This document shows, piece after piece, positions 24,216 through 34,649 of a stretch of DNA of 64,000 bases. The number at the start of each line of letters is the position of its first letter. Within the stretch, counting starts at the first letter, position 1. The notes under the pieces are model-generated. The model searched no databases. It was not told the DNA's origin and saw only the letters and a program-made list of their open reading frames with translations. The stretch is from NCBI GenBank assembly GCA_051294375.1, contig CM119269.1, forward strand, positions 19,567,936 through 19,631,935, read 5' to 3'. A program made the translations under genes and the position numbers. The DNA is from Paraspadella gotoi (taxonomy: Eukaryota > Chaetognatha).

Positions 24216-24433
24216 TTGATCTGGTGATTGATTTATAGCGGAAGCGAAAGGAAAACCCGACTTCGATTCAGCGAAGGAGAAAAACGTGAAAAGTCAAAAA
24301 GTCGTTTCGAGCAGAAAACTTAAAGAAAATTAAACATTTAAAAAACCCTCTCAAGTTTATTTCACTATTTTAAACCAGTTACCTAGCACGATTATTACAT
24401 TTTTATTGATAATAACATTTATAAAGCAGCATT

Positions 24434-24459
24434 ACAGTGTATATATATATATACACTGT
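24434..24459. repeat. Perfect 26-bp palindrome
   Basis: ACAGTGT, then (AT)6, then ACACTGT is exactly self-complementary and could extrude as a cruciform. It lies in AT-rich DNA 50 bp before a (CT)n tract. Confidence 0.9.
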
Positions 24460-24501
24460 CAATATTTCAAAAATACGAAGACGTAAAAACGTAATTAGGA
24501 T

Positions 24502-24607
<106 letters not shown>

Positions 24608-25171
24608 CTTTCTCATTTACTGCCGCAGTCTGTAGATTGTTGTTGTTGATGCAGTATCCGCGGCTCAAGGCTTTGGACGCTCGTTCGCTCGTCTCGTTGT
24701 TATTGTTGTGATTGTCTTCTTCATTGGCATGCCCCTCCGCACGCTTCCCTTGGATCAGAGATTCTTATCTAATTCACTTTTGGTCTCATCTTTTCTTTTC
24801 TTCTCTTTTCTTCTCTTCTCTTTTCCTTCCTCTAAACAAAAATTGTTCTATATTTCACGTTATCTGTTTCTTTCAACTTGTCTAGATAACTCCTCTGTAT
24901 CGCTCTCTCTCGTCTCACCTCTCTATCTCCATCTCCCACGCTTTTGTCTCATCTTCTCTCACCACAGTCTCGCGAAGGAACGAATCTCACATTTTTCTCG
25001 ACGAAGTGAGATGAAGATTTACGATGCAGCGAGAAATGGTAAATGGCATGAGTCGAGTTATGAGTTGAATTATTGGCTGAAATGATGATAAGATTAAAAA
25101 TTTTAACACATGAAAAGCTTAAATACGACTGAGGGGGACACAAAATAAAAACATTAGAAAAGATATCTGAA

Positions 25172-25258
25172 TTTGGTACAACCAATATAAAAATTATCCA
25201 TTCATCTAATAAATAAGCTATCTTGCCATTGACTTTGGACAGGCTTTGGTGGTTTAAG
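25172..25258. repeat. Local interspersed repeat, copy 1
   Basis: Starts at about TTTGGTACAACCAATATAAA, continues through a conserved AATAAATAAGCTATCTTGCC, and ends GACAGGCTTTGGTGGTTTA. Two further copies lie at 25495 and 26612. The type is unknown; it may be the end of a transposable element. Confidence 0.8.
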
Positions 25259-25494
25259 GCCTCCATCTCTCTTACAAGATAATAACATAGCAGGTCCCTG
25301 CAAGCTTTCAATCAAGACTCTCTCACAGTCTCGTTTATTCACCCCCAGAGTACTTGGCTTCCCTATCAATGAAGTGGTATAATATTTCAAAGAATGTTTC
25401 AATTGTATGAAAAGACCACTCCCTTATGTATTAGATCGGGGAATACTTATTGTACTCCGCACTAGCATCAAAATACAAAGAGCTGAATTTTATG

Positions 25495-25580
25495 AAATTG
25501 GTACAAACAATATAAAAATTATCCAATCATTTAATAAATAAGCTATCTTAACTCTGACTTTTGACAGGCTTTGGTGGTTT
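25495..25580. repeat. Local interspersed repeat, copy 2
   Basis: Same orientation as copy 1 and about 85-90% alike by eye, ending GACAGGCTTTGGTGGTTTA. Copies 1 and 2 share both ends. Confidence 0.8.
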
Positions 25581-25724
25581 ATTCAATTTTCTCTCTCTTT
25601 TCTTTCCCTTTTTTCTGTAAACTAACATTTTATCATTTATCATTTAAAAATGTAACAGGTTTAAAACTATTGCGAATGTTCACGATGTTTTGAAAGCATG
25701 AAACAAAAAATTCAAAATGGCGTC

Positions 25725-25725
<1 letters not shown>

Positions 25726-25761
<36 letters not shown>

Positions 25762-25880
25762 CCTCTCTCATTTTCCTCAACGCTTTGGGATCAAAACATA
25801 ATCCTCGAGGCTGCTTCCTCCCTTTTTTCTTCGCCACAAATTTTGTCCTCTCTCCTCTCTCTCCTCTTCTCCCGTCTCTC

Positions 25881-25926
<46 letters not shown>

Positions 25927-25929
25927 TCA

Positions 25930-25967
<38 letters not shown>

Positions 25968-25975
25968 TCCCTCCT
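25726..25975. repeat. (CT)n tracts
   Basis: CT repeats at 25726-25760, 25850-25925 and 25930-25972, with short non-repeat interruptions. Confidence 0.93.
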
Positions 25976-26611
25976 TATCTTTCTCATTTCTTCACTGCAA
26001 CATACGTATTTTTAAAATGTTTTTCGTAAGGATTCAGATTAGAATAAAACTTAGGTATCTAAAAAAATTACTTAGAGCAACTAGACAAGACAAGCATAAT
26101 TTTAGTAGTGTACAATTCCCAGTTCTCTTAATAATTCTTACATACAGCTGTCTATCAGAAAAGAGAAATTACTGCGAGATATTCGGATCTGATCTCTCAC
26201 AGTTTGACGATACTCACTGACAGGGAAGTTTTTTTTTGTTGATGTCGGAAGCATTACATAATTTTTTCGAAATAAATAATCTTTTCATTGTTTTATTTCT
26301 TTAGCTGTTTCTTCATTTCTTGCTTTCTTCTAAACTTTCTTTCTTTCTTTCTTTTTTCTAGCCTTGTTGAAGATCCTCCTCTCACGCCCTTTCTACAATT
26401 TACCTTGCCATTCTTTCTCTTAAGGTTTTTTGCTGATTTTATTTTTCTTTTCTTTTCACCTTTTACCCTCATTCCTTCTCTCTCTCTCTTATCACTCACC
26501 CATTTGTTCTTTCATTGTGATTAATCCTTTTTTTACCGACGACGACGACGTCATCGTAACTTTTATCTTCGTTGTCGTCATTATAATCGTCATGAAATTG
26601 TATAACCATCT

Positions 26612-26697
26612 TATGGAATTGGTACAACAATAATAAAAATTATCCATTCATTTAATAAATAAGCTATCTTGCCGCTGACTTTGGACAGGCTTTGATT
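26612..26697. repeat. Local interspersed repeat, copy 3
   Basis: Matches copies 1 and 2 up to GACAGGCTTTG and then diverges, so this copy is shortened by the final eight bases (GTGGTTTA). Confidence 0.75.
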
Positions 26698-26789
26698 TTG
26701 TTATCATCGTTGTCTTTAAGTTTATCTGAATCTTTGGCGCATTCTGCTATTTTAATTTTCTCAGTCTTAGTGTGATCAATTTGGATTTT

Positions 26790-27480
26790 CTCATTGTCAT
26801 CCATCCTCGTCGTCTTTATTCGTCGACTTCTTCTCCTTCGTCGTTTTCGTCTTCTTTTTCGTCGACTTCTTCGTTGTCGTCGTCGTCGTTGTCGTCGTCG
26901 TCGAGCCAAAAGGTCGACGCTTCTCAGGATTCGATTGAATTCTCTCTTTTCGTCTTTTTGTCTCCTTCACTTTTTTTCCTTTGTCTCCCACTGCTTTTGA
27001 CTTTTGTCCTTTTATAATCTTCGTAGTCTCGATTCTAGACTATCTGTGTGAATCTGTCGGAATGTCCTCACGCTCTACTCACAGAACACATAAAGCAGAT
27101 ATCGAAATTGCCATTTTAATTCTTCAGTTGATTGGCCCGATTTTATTTTAATCTTTAATTCTACAGGGTTTTTCTTTTCTTTCCTCCATTTCTTTTCCTC
27201 CTCTCCTTTCCTCCGTTTGTCTTTTTGTTCTCGTCAGTTTTGTCTTTTTTTTGAGTTATTTCCCGTTTGTTTACACAAACCCGAGGAGAAAAGCGTGATT
27301 CATGCCGAGTTCATGTCACTGTTCAAAAACAAAAAAAAAGCGTATTCGTCTTCAACGTCGACGTTGTGTTCGTCGTTGTTTTGTTCGTCGTCGTTGTCAT
27401 CGTGGTAATCTTCGTTGTCATCGTTGTCATCGTCATGGAGGTCTTTGTCGTCGTTGTCTTTGTCCTCGTGACTATGTAAA
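26790..27480. repeat. TCG/GTC triplet-rich patches
   Basis: Degenerate TCGTCG, GTCGTC and TTCGTC arrays at 26805-26915 and 27340-27470 separated by ordinary sequence. All overlapping frames are low-complexity (S, R or T/K-rich) on every reading. Confidence 0.7.
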
Positions 27481-27579
27481 GAGTCGTGAAATAAAAACGT
27501 ACGTAGGTTCCATTATTGTCTACGTTATTGTGAGGTCAAGGAAGGTCTTTCTGTCATTTTCAGCTTCTGTATTGTCAGA

Positions 27580-27587
27580 AAGAGAGA

Positions 27588-27669
<82 letters not shown>
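27580..27669. repeat. (GA)n microsatellite, about 90 bp
   Basis: GAAAGAGAAAGAG leads into an essentially pure GA run. Confidence 0.96.
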
Positions 27670-27672
<3 letters not shown>

Positions 27673-28960
27673 ATAGAGACAGACTGTGATTGGTTTTGTT
27701 GTCTGTGACTTCGCTCGTTTTTCTTTGCTTTGAAACGTTCCCTTTTTTTTTTGCGTCTGATTTTTTAACAAGGGGATCATTTTTCTCCCCCAAACTTTCA
27801 TTTGTTTCTCGATCAGTCCATTATTTTGTAAATCTTCTCCGCTGAAATTTCTATAATTATTTTCAGCCAATGAGAATCGCTGTAAATTTTTCCGTCGAAT
27901 TGAAATCACAAAAACCAGCAGGATTATAATTTTCTTTCGAAACGAGAAACAAACAAAGAGATTGGAATGGAGACCCGTATGTAAATTGTAATTGAGAGAG
28001 AAATATGCTGGCTCGTTGAGAGAGGTGGGTAAAAAGGGATGAGGTGGGAGAGCGAGACGGATGGCAAGAGGTGAAAAGAGAGATTAACTTTATGCATTGA
28101 GGCTTATATCATATTTGGATTTCATGTCACTTCTTTTCTTCTATTTCACTTCACACTCCCTTTAGAGCGTCATCTCTTTTTTGTGGATCATTTTCTCTGC
28201 TTTAACCATTAACGGAAATAGAAAGAAAAAAAAAGATTCGACTTATGAAATTTAATTCTAACTTTCAATATTATTTTAAAGGAAATTCAATTATAAATAT
28301 ACTTTTTATATTTTTCTCTCTCACCGTCACAAAAACATCCTCGAATGAAATCGACCGTCACTGATTCGTTTCCACCAAATTTTCGCTCCATGAGTCAAGG
28401 AATCACGAGCCTCATTAACTTTATCGATTTGTAGGTGAAATGTGGGTCAATGGGTTCATGAGAGAGAAAACAAGATTGTTTACAATCGTTCCACTGGAAG
28501 AGCTACAAATGATAAAGTATTTTTGATTTTCATTGTCTAAAACAAGTTAAAAAGAATAAATAAGAAAAACCCTATACGTTTTAGTGTATAATTGTATGTA
28601 TTTTTTGACTTAATATAAAGTAACCTAATTTTAACGCTCGTTTTATTAGCAAAACCTGGAAAATTGAAATCGATTTCTATCGGCCAAACCCCGCTTACTG
28701 TCAGAGCGGGAGAGAGAGAGAGAGAGAGCGAGAGAGATGAACGAGAGAGAGAGAGAGAGAGAGAGAGACGAGTGAGAGAGAGAGAAAAAGAGAGATGTAC
28801 TAGAATCGCCCCCCTGATTTATTTCGCTTGCGACCAAAAACAATTTGACTCATCGAGACTAATAGAGATTTTCGTTCGAAAAGTCATTCAGCTGCTCCGA
28901 CTACGAAAAGGACAACGACGATCAAATAAGTCAAAATAGATCGACTTCACTTTTCATTAG
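27670..28960. other. No gene seen; (GA)n at 28711-28795
   Basis: AT-rich DNA with single ATTGG/CCAAT boxes near 27689 and 27868 and an interrupted GA tract at 28711-28795. It runs up to the acceptor-like site of the next gene. Confidence 0.5.
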
Positions 28961-29510
28961 GATCGATTTTTCCCCCGAATAATGAATATGGATTGGAGGA
29001 GACCTTACCCCGATCCTCACCAACGCGCTTTACCCGATTTCGTCCCACGGATAGCGATCGAGGACGCAGCCGTAATTGCGCGTGGGGGCGGGGCCGTAGG
29101 AGGAGGAGGCGGGACGCCAGTCCAGCGCTACGTCGAACCCCATCAACGCAGCGAGGGGCGAGGCTTCAACATCAACCGAACCGGGTACAACCTCAGCAAC
29201 GACAACAGCAAAACGCGAGGCATCGACAACGAAAGTTTTCGCGATAACACTTATCAGAACATCCGCGATTACGACGGCGACAAGGGCGACATCTATCGCA
29301 ACATTCCTGACATGTTTATCGGTGACGCGAGCGTTCGGATGAAGCAGGTAGCTAAAGCTCTCTCTCTCTCTCTCTCTCTCTCAATTCGCTTCGACTGCGA
29401 AAAAGAGAGAGAGAGAGAGAGAAGAGAAGACGAGAGAGAGAGAGCAGATGCGGAAAATTGAGGAAGACGTTTCCAACAGTGGTCAGGGCAGTGGTGAAGG
29501 ACACAGCTGA
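28961..29510 (+). CDS. Candidate two-exon gene, about 142 aa from ATG
   Basis: Exon 1 runs from an acceptor-like CTTTTCATTAG (ending 28960), with an in-frame ATG at 28982, to 29347. It ends ASVRMKQ in phase 0 at CAG|GTAGCT. A 100-bp intron (29348-29447) ends AGAGAGCAG. Exon 2 (29448-29510) reads MRKIEEDVSNSGQGSGEGHS and stops. Exon 1 is GC-rich against an AT-rich background and keeps G/C third positions. The protein has a Gly run at about residues 33-44, an N/D/R-rich middle with Tyr spaced through it, and a basic start (WRRPYPDP). No signal peptide or membrane segment is seen. Without splicing, the frame would run on into poly S-L and poly R-E to 29461, which is less likely. The product is not recognised, and upstream exons are possible because the frame is open back to 28961. 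Confidence 0.5.
29348..29447 (+). other. Intron made of complementary CT and GA tracts
   Basis: The predicted intron contains (CT)n at about 29357-29382 and (GA)n at about 29404-29445 separated by about 20 bases. In RNA the two tracts can pair and bring the GTAGCT donor next to the GAGCAG acceptor. The acceptor lacks a normal polypyrimidine tract. Confidence 0.5.
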
Positions 29511-29619
29511 AGGTGAGGAGAGGGAAGAAGTAAGTTTGTTTTAAAGTTTTAATTAATTTTAATGGGCACTTTATCTCTTGTGTACTATTAAGGCGTAGTA
29601 ATATTTCTAAAATATAACT

Positions 29620-30265
29620 TTAAATTAAAAATTCTAAAAGTGAGAATGAACACATTATAATCTAATGAACAATTTATATAATAAAAAAAATTGTATAGTA
29701 AATTTTACAATTTACAGCAGTAGGCATATTTAATAGTACTAAACCATAAATGTTAAAATTTCAAAACAGTTTTTTTCTTAGATTTTTTTTATGCAGATTT
29801 GGATTTGCGTCATAAAAAGTGATAAAAAGAAAGATAATTCTTTTTAAAAATTCTTTCATTAAGTGGTCAAAAATTAAGAAAAAGCCTATATTTAAAGCCT
29901 GAAAATTAACTTTTTATATATTAAATATATTTTTTTAAATTTGTTAAACCACTTAATGAAACAACAATTTTAAAAAAAATGATTTATATGAAAATTTGCA
30001 AATTATTGTTTCACTATTTTGTTTATTTTTATATTTTATGAAGGATTTTATTTCTTTTATAAAAACTTTTTGCGAGGGAATTCTAATCTTGTAATCAAAT
30101 ATTAAGAAAAGCCTATTTTGAAAATTTTTTTCAAGATTTATAAGGATAGTACTATATATAAATATAGCTTACTGCGAAATTAAAAAGCGATAAAATATTT
30201 TTTTTTACAAATTTTAATGTTCACTGATGGCTAGTGTTTGTTCATAATTGATTTTTAGAATTTTC
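29620..30265. mobile_element. AT-rich dispersed element, copy 1
   Basis: About 640 bp that aligns by eye over its whole length with 46060-46625 and in part with 54701-54833. Shared landmarks are ATTATAATCTAATGAACAAT, GGATAGTACTATATATAAAT and AAGAAAAGCCTAT. Inside it, a perfect 14-bp inverted pair (TTTCATTAAGTGGT at 29854-29867, its complement at 29948-29961) extends imperfectly outward. There is no coding frame. It is probably a non-autonomous transposable element, class unknown. Confidence 0.65.
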
Positions 30266-30319
30266 ATATGGTACTTTCTGCAGCCTACGGCCTTATTGTA
30301 CATTGGCTAATATGTATTG

Positions 30320-30545
30320 TTTAATTTTTTGCTCTCACACTCTCCTCTCTCTCTCTCTCCACTCTCTATTTAAGTTTTTCACAAACTTACTTCTTCCCTC
30401 TCCTGCACCTTCAGCTGTCCTCACATTCCCGGAACCACTGTCCTTATTCTATTGTGGAAATCTCTCAATTTCTCTCTATCTCTCTCTCTCAGGTCTCTCT
30501 TCTCGTCTTTGCTCTCTCTCTCTCTCTCTGCTCTCTCTTTCTCAA
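30320..30545. repeat. CT-rich microsatellites
   Basis: TCTCTC tracts at 30340-30370 and 30465-30540 with ordinary sequence between. Confidence 0.85.
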
Positions 30546-32637
30546 ACTAACTTATCAACAGAAGATTGCAATTCATATATTGATTGTCAAAGTACTGGAT
30601 GTAAGGCTCTAACTGAATGAGCGCGAAACATGTCCTTGGCTAATTATCGTCAAACCAAACTTTTTTCCTCCTAATACTTGTCAAAAACGAAACTCGATAA
30701 AGGAGTATATACACATTGCGAGTTCACACAATAGGTTAATTCCCATTGAGAAAGCTAAGCCAGAAAGATAAGAGTGGAGTCAGAACTGAATTGAATAAGC
30801 AAACGTCGAAAATCGTTTAGACAGGAGTTTCAAGGAAGGAGAAATAAAATCCCTATTCAGAGATGTGGAAAAAAAAGTTTCTCTGCACTCTACAATCTCT
30901 CTGAAAAATTGAATTCAAAGGAGAAAATCAAAAACACTGGGAGAAATTCAATTCCCAATTTCGCGCCACTATGTCAAAGAGAGTGCGAAGCAAGCGAGCA
31001 AGCTTGCAAGCGGAGTAACAGTTAATATGAAAATGTAGGGGAGAGATTATTCTTCTGAACGAATATAGATGATCTGTCAGAACTTCTAAAATGAAAGTAA
31101 AGTCAGACGCGTGCGCGGGACAAAAACAATGACGCGAAAAGCGTGAACCCTATGTCTCCCTATTCCGCGCACTATTCATGCTGTCGAGCACGCCCAAGCG
31201 CAACTCTTTTCTTATCTTGGTTTGCGAAGCACTCAAGAATGCAAGATGGCTTTTGTTTGTTTATCTTTTGACGCGCTCCGTGTCCTCTCATGGGCGGCGC
31301 ATCGTGCGTGTGTCCTTCATCGGCAAATTGTGTGTCATTGAATCCTTGAGATTAAATAGCGCTACGAGCTTTAGTGTTTAGTCAACCATGATTTGTAATT
31401 AAAATATATGAAACAAACACTAAAGCAATTAATTATATATGTCGGGAAACCTTAGGAGCTTAGTGCTTACCATTTAGAACCGCATAATGAGTTGTATAGT
31501 GGAATTTTCTTTGAATGACCGAATATTATCATGAATTTAAATGATTATTTTTGTTGTTATGTCGCGGTTGATGATGAGTACTCTTTCTGATATCAGAAGT
31601 CGTTCGATATATTTGCCAACACGTTGCGGGAGAAAAATCAGCGGAAACGAGCCGAGAGCAAAAACTGAATGCACATTTCCACGCACATAAGTAATGTCCG
31701 AATCCAAAATGGCTGGCTGCTGGCTGCGTGGCTGGCTTTCTTTTCTTTCTTTCTTTCTTTATTTCATCATATCATTCATTTCATGTCATTCATTCATTCA
31801 TTCATTCCATTTATTTCATGTCATTCATTCATTCATTATTCATTCATTTCAAAGCTGTGGATTATGGATTCGGTTAAAGGTTGAAAGGTTAAGGTTAAAA
31901 GGTTAAAAGGTATATAAGGATTCGATTGAAAGGTTAAGATATTGTATAGAATTGTAAAATTTAGAGCATAAAATTTTGGAGAGGAAAGTTAAGAGACAAG
32001 AAAGGGAAGAGGGAGAGACATTACACTAACAGGTCAATGCAGACCGTGGGCATTTTGCTTTTTTACATGCGCTCATCTTTGTAATTGTTTCTACTATGTC
32101 AAGAACGTAGGAAAGAGAAAAAAAAATTATTTCGATCCATACGTGATAAGGCCAGTGTTTTTCCGATTGAATACATATAGACTTGTGCATTACACAAGAG
32201 GTTTTTTTAAAAAGACTTTCATTTTTGTGCCGAGAGGCAAGACTCTTGTCTGATATTTTTTGCATCACGTTAATAATTGGTCACTGCGGCAACCAACTAC
32301 GTACGTAAGATATAGTGCTAAATAATCCTTATAAAATGAATTGAAGAAGACTAAAGATATTTAAATACATAAGGAAAATAGAAATGAATAGATGTGTAGT
32401 TAAAAGGAAAAAAATGAACGTGAAAGGATAAAGAACAGGAAAATAAAATTCTTGACAGTGTTGAAAAAGGATTAAAAAAAAAAAAAAATTGCTTAAAAAC
32501 GTCAAAGGATGTTAAAAGAAAAACCGTGTTTTGATTCTCCGCGAACGAGAAATACTGCTCCTGCCTTACCAGACTAAACAAGCCGAGAAAACGAGAGGGG
32601 AGAAGAGTGGATGTGAATGAAGGGGTTGAAGAAAGGA

Positions 32638-32668
<31 letters not shown>

Positions 32669-33576
32669 AGAGACGAGAGAAGGAGAGATGAGAAGAGAGA
32701 GAAGAGTAGTAGAGGAGAAGTAGAGAGAAGAGGAAAATGCGCAGCAGTTGATTAAAGAAAAACGACGAAATGAACTCCGGTTGAGCATTTCATTCACTTA
32801 AGGGTGATAAATGAGTGAATTAATTCTAAGCGCCGCGTTGATGGAATCTTGGTTGGGCAATTCAAAAAAGAAAATAACGCTAACGGTTTTGCAGTTTCGT
32901 CATGCTCTGCAACGCTCCTATATCGCTAATGAATTCCACGTATAAACAAATGCTAATTTAAAGTTAATTCCAGCCAGAACAATCATACGAACGAAAGCAG
33001 GAAAACGACTAAGATGTTGAAATAGTCTTGTGAACCAAAACAAAAAAAAACTATTTTATAAGAATAAAAGGCTGCTATTGGGTGAGCTGTAGAGATGGTA
33101 CACTGGTTAGTCCTGGGCTCAACGTCACTACTTAAAGTCTCACTGACGAAAAAATAACTGAGGGGTTGAAATGGCCCCAGGAACGCCGTAGGATATGTGA
33201 ATCTCGTGAATAACGCACGCTCAAAGCAAGAGCTGACTGTCTATTATGGACCTATATCCAACAAACGCTGCGACGATGCACCCAACACTAGCGAAAATGC
33301 CCCGTCGATTTGAGAATCGATGCCTTTGGGTTTCGAAAGAAAGAGGGAAGTGATCATCGGGTCCAAACAAAGAAGATCTTTCGCGAATCATTACATGTTT
33401 AGTGTGTCTTGTTCGCTTGCGAAAACTACAGACCAGTTGGAAGAAATGATGCCATATGAATTTTATTTAATTAAAGCCAAATGTCTTTCTATTAAAGAAT
33501 TAACCATTTACATTGAAAAATTTATTTCATTTAGTAGTGAGAGTTGGTGGTTATTTTTTATTTTGATATCATACTA
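30546..33576. other. No supported gene; ATTC repeat and GA tract
   Basis: Contains an (ATTC)n/CATT repeat at 31775-31850, AAGGTTAA-type repeats at 31873-31940, and a (GA)n block at 32637-32710. A tRNA A-box-like TGGTACACTGG lies at about 33096, but no paired downstream B box is convincing. Short open frames lack support. Confidence 0.45.
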
Positions 33577-33826
33577 TCACGGGAAGGTGCCGGTATTGTG
33601 TTTTCTTGATTTAAAAGCCAAATTGTCCATGAGAAACAGCCTGTCTTTCGCAGAAGAGACGAGGTTAATAAATTCTTTGCACCCGAACGTTTGGCGCCGG
33701 AATGCCTCATTTCCGCGCATTCTTTTTTCTGCTGACTCATCGAATTTTTGGCTCAGAAAGTCGACGCCCAACTTCGCCAAGCGAACCGCTTTGACATGCG
33801 GCCGCAACAGACGATAACCGACGTGA
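33577..33826 (-). CDS. Candidate terminal exon, minus strand
   Basis: A good acceptor (GGTCTTTTTGTCAG) ends at 33827. The exon reads in phase 1 for 82 residues to a TGA at 33577. It starts HVGYRLLRPHVKAVRLAKLG, continues through DFLSQKFDESAEKRMRG and a Phe/Lys-rich middle, and ends KSRKHNTGTFP. Amino-acid content is varied and codons are balanced, unlike the neighbouring noise. Just upstream (33830-33952) another open minus frame (DLLALPVPDFVHKNR) could be the preceding exon, or the same exon after a one-base sequencing error. The family is not recognised. An overlapping 165-codon + frame is probably its antisense shadow. Confidence 0.35.
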
Positions 33827-34527
33827 CTGACAAAAAGACCGCCCAGTGAATACTGATCGAAATTGTTTTAGAACCCGGTTTTTGTGAACGAAGTCGGGCA
33901 CAGGTAGCGCCAACAAATCGTATAGGGCCAGTGTGGCGTAAAGATGTTGCATGGATGACTACAATTTTTCACCTCCCGAAACGGACGTTGTTGTTATCAA
34001 AGAAGAGAAGCCTATTACGTAAACAGTTATGGTAATGAATGTTGATTCTTTCGTCTTTACTAATGGGGACTTACTGCCTATTAGCCGTTGTCGTAGTTTG
34101 GTGCCTTATTTCTTTTTGGTCACGCTGAGGACTCTAAAATGGTCGGCGCCGCTCATCTGTCGGCCACTGTTCGTCGTTCTTCGTCATCGTCTTTGTCGTC
34201 GCCGTCGTCTTTTGCTTCGCGTCATTGCCACGCGGATACAGCTGTACGAGAAAACGGAAAACAACCATTGGGCGGAAATGGGAGACATTCCTCGCTAGGA
34301 TTAAATGCCTGGCCGCAACCCCGAGGTTACATCCGGACCCGGTCGAGATGAATTACATACGGGATCCCGTGCATAAGGATTCATCCGGGCCACAGCGTAA
34401 TAGGGATTTCATCCGGGGCCCCGGTAAATAAGGATGAAAAAGGAAATAGGATTAGAATTCGACGGCGGGTGACAAGTGTCGAAGCGAGATTAAATGAATC
34501 GAATGAAAGAAGAGGAGAGACAGACTC

Positions 34528-34620
34528 GATAGAGAGAGAGAGACTAAGAGAGAGAGACGAGAGTAGGAGAGAGAGAGAGGAGAGAGAGAAGAGAGACCAA
34601 GAGAGAGAGAGAGAGTGCGA
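34528..34620. repeat. Interrupted (GA)n tract
   Basis: GA units with occasional C or T changes. The minus frames across it are poly S-L. Confidence 0.9.
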
Positions 34621-34649
34621 AGAAATTTTCGGCAAGACAATGAAAGTGT

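Noticed and set aside
31873-31940. AAGGTTAA repeats resembling telomeric sequence
   Set aside because: Units are irregular and do not match the TTAGG arthropod telomere repeat; short and internal.
33090-33185. tRNA A-box match TGGTACACTGG
   Set aside because: No convincing B box at a tRNA-like distance and no clover-leaf pairing. A diverged SINE remains possible but is unsupported.
33320-33817. 165-codon + strand ORF
   Set aside because: Its 3' half is antisense to the better-supported minus exon, and its 5' half is AT-rich with irregular codons.
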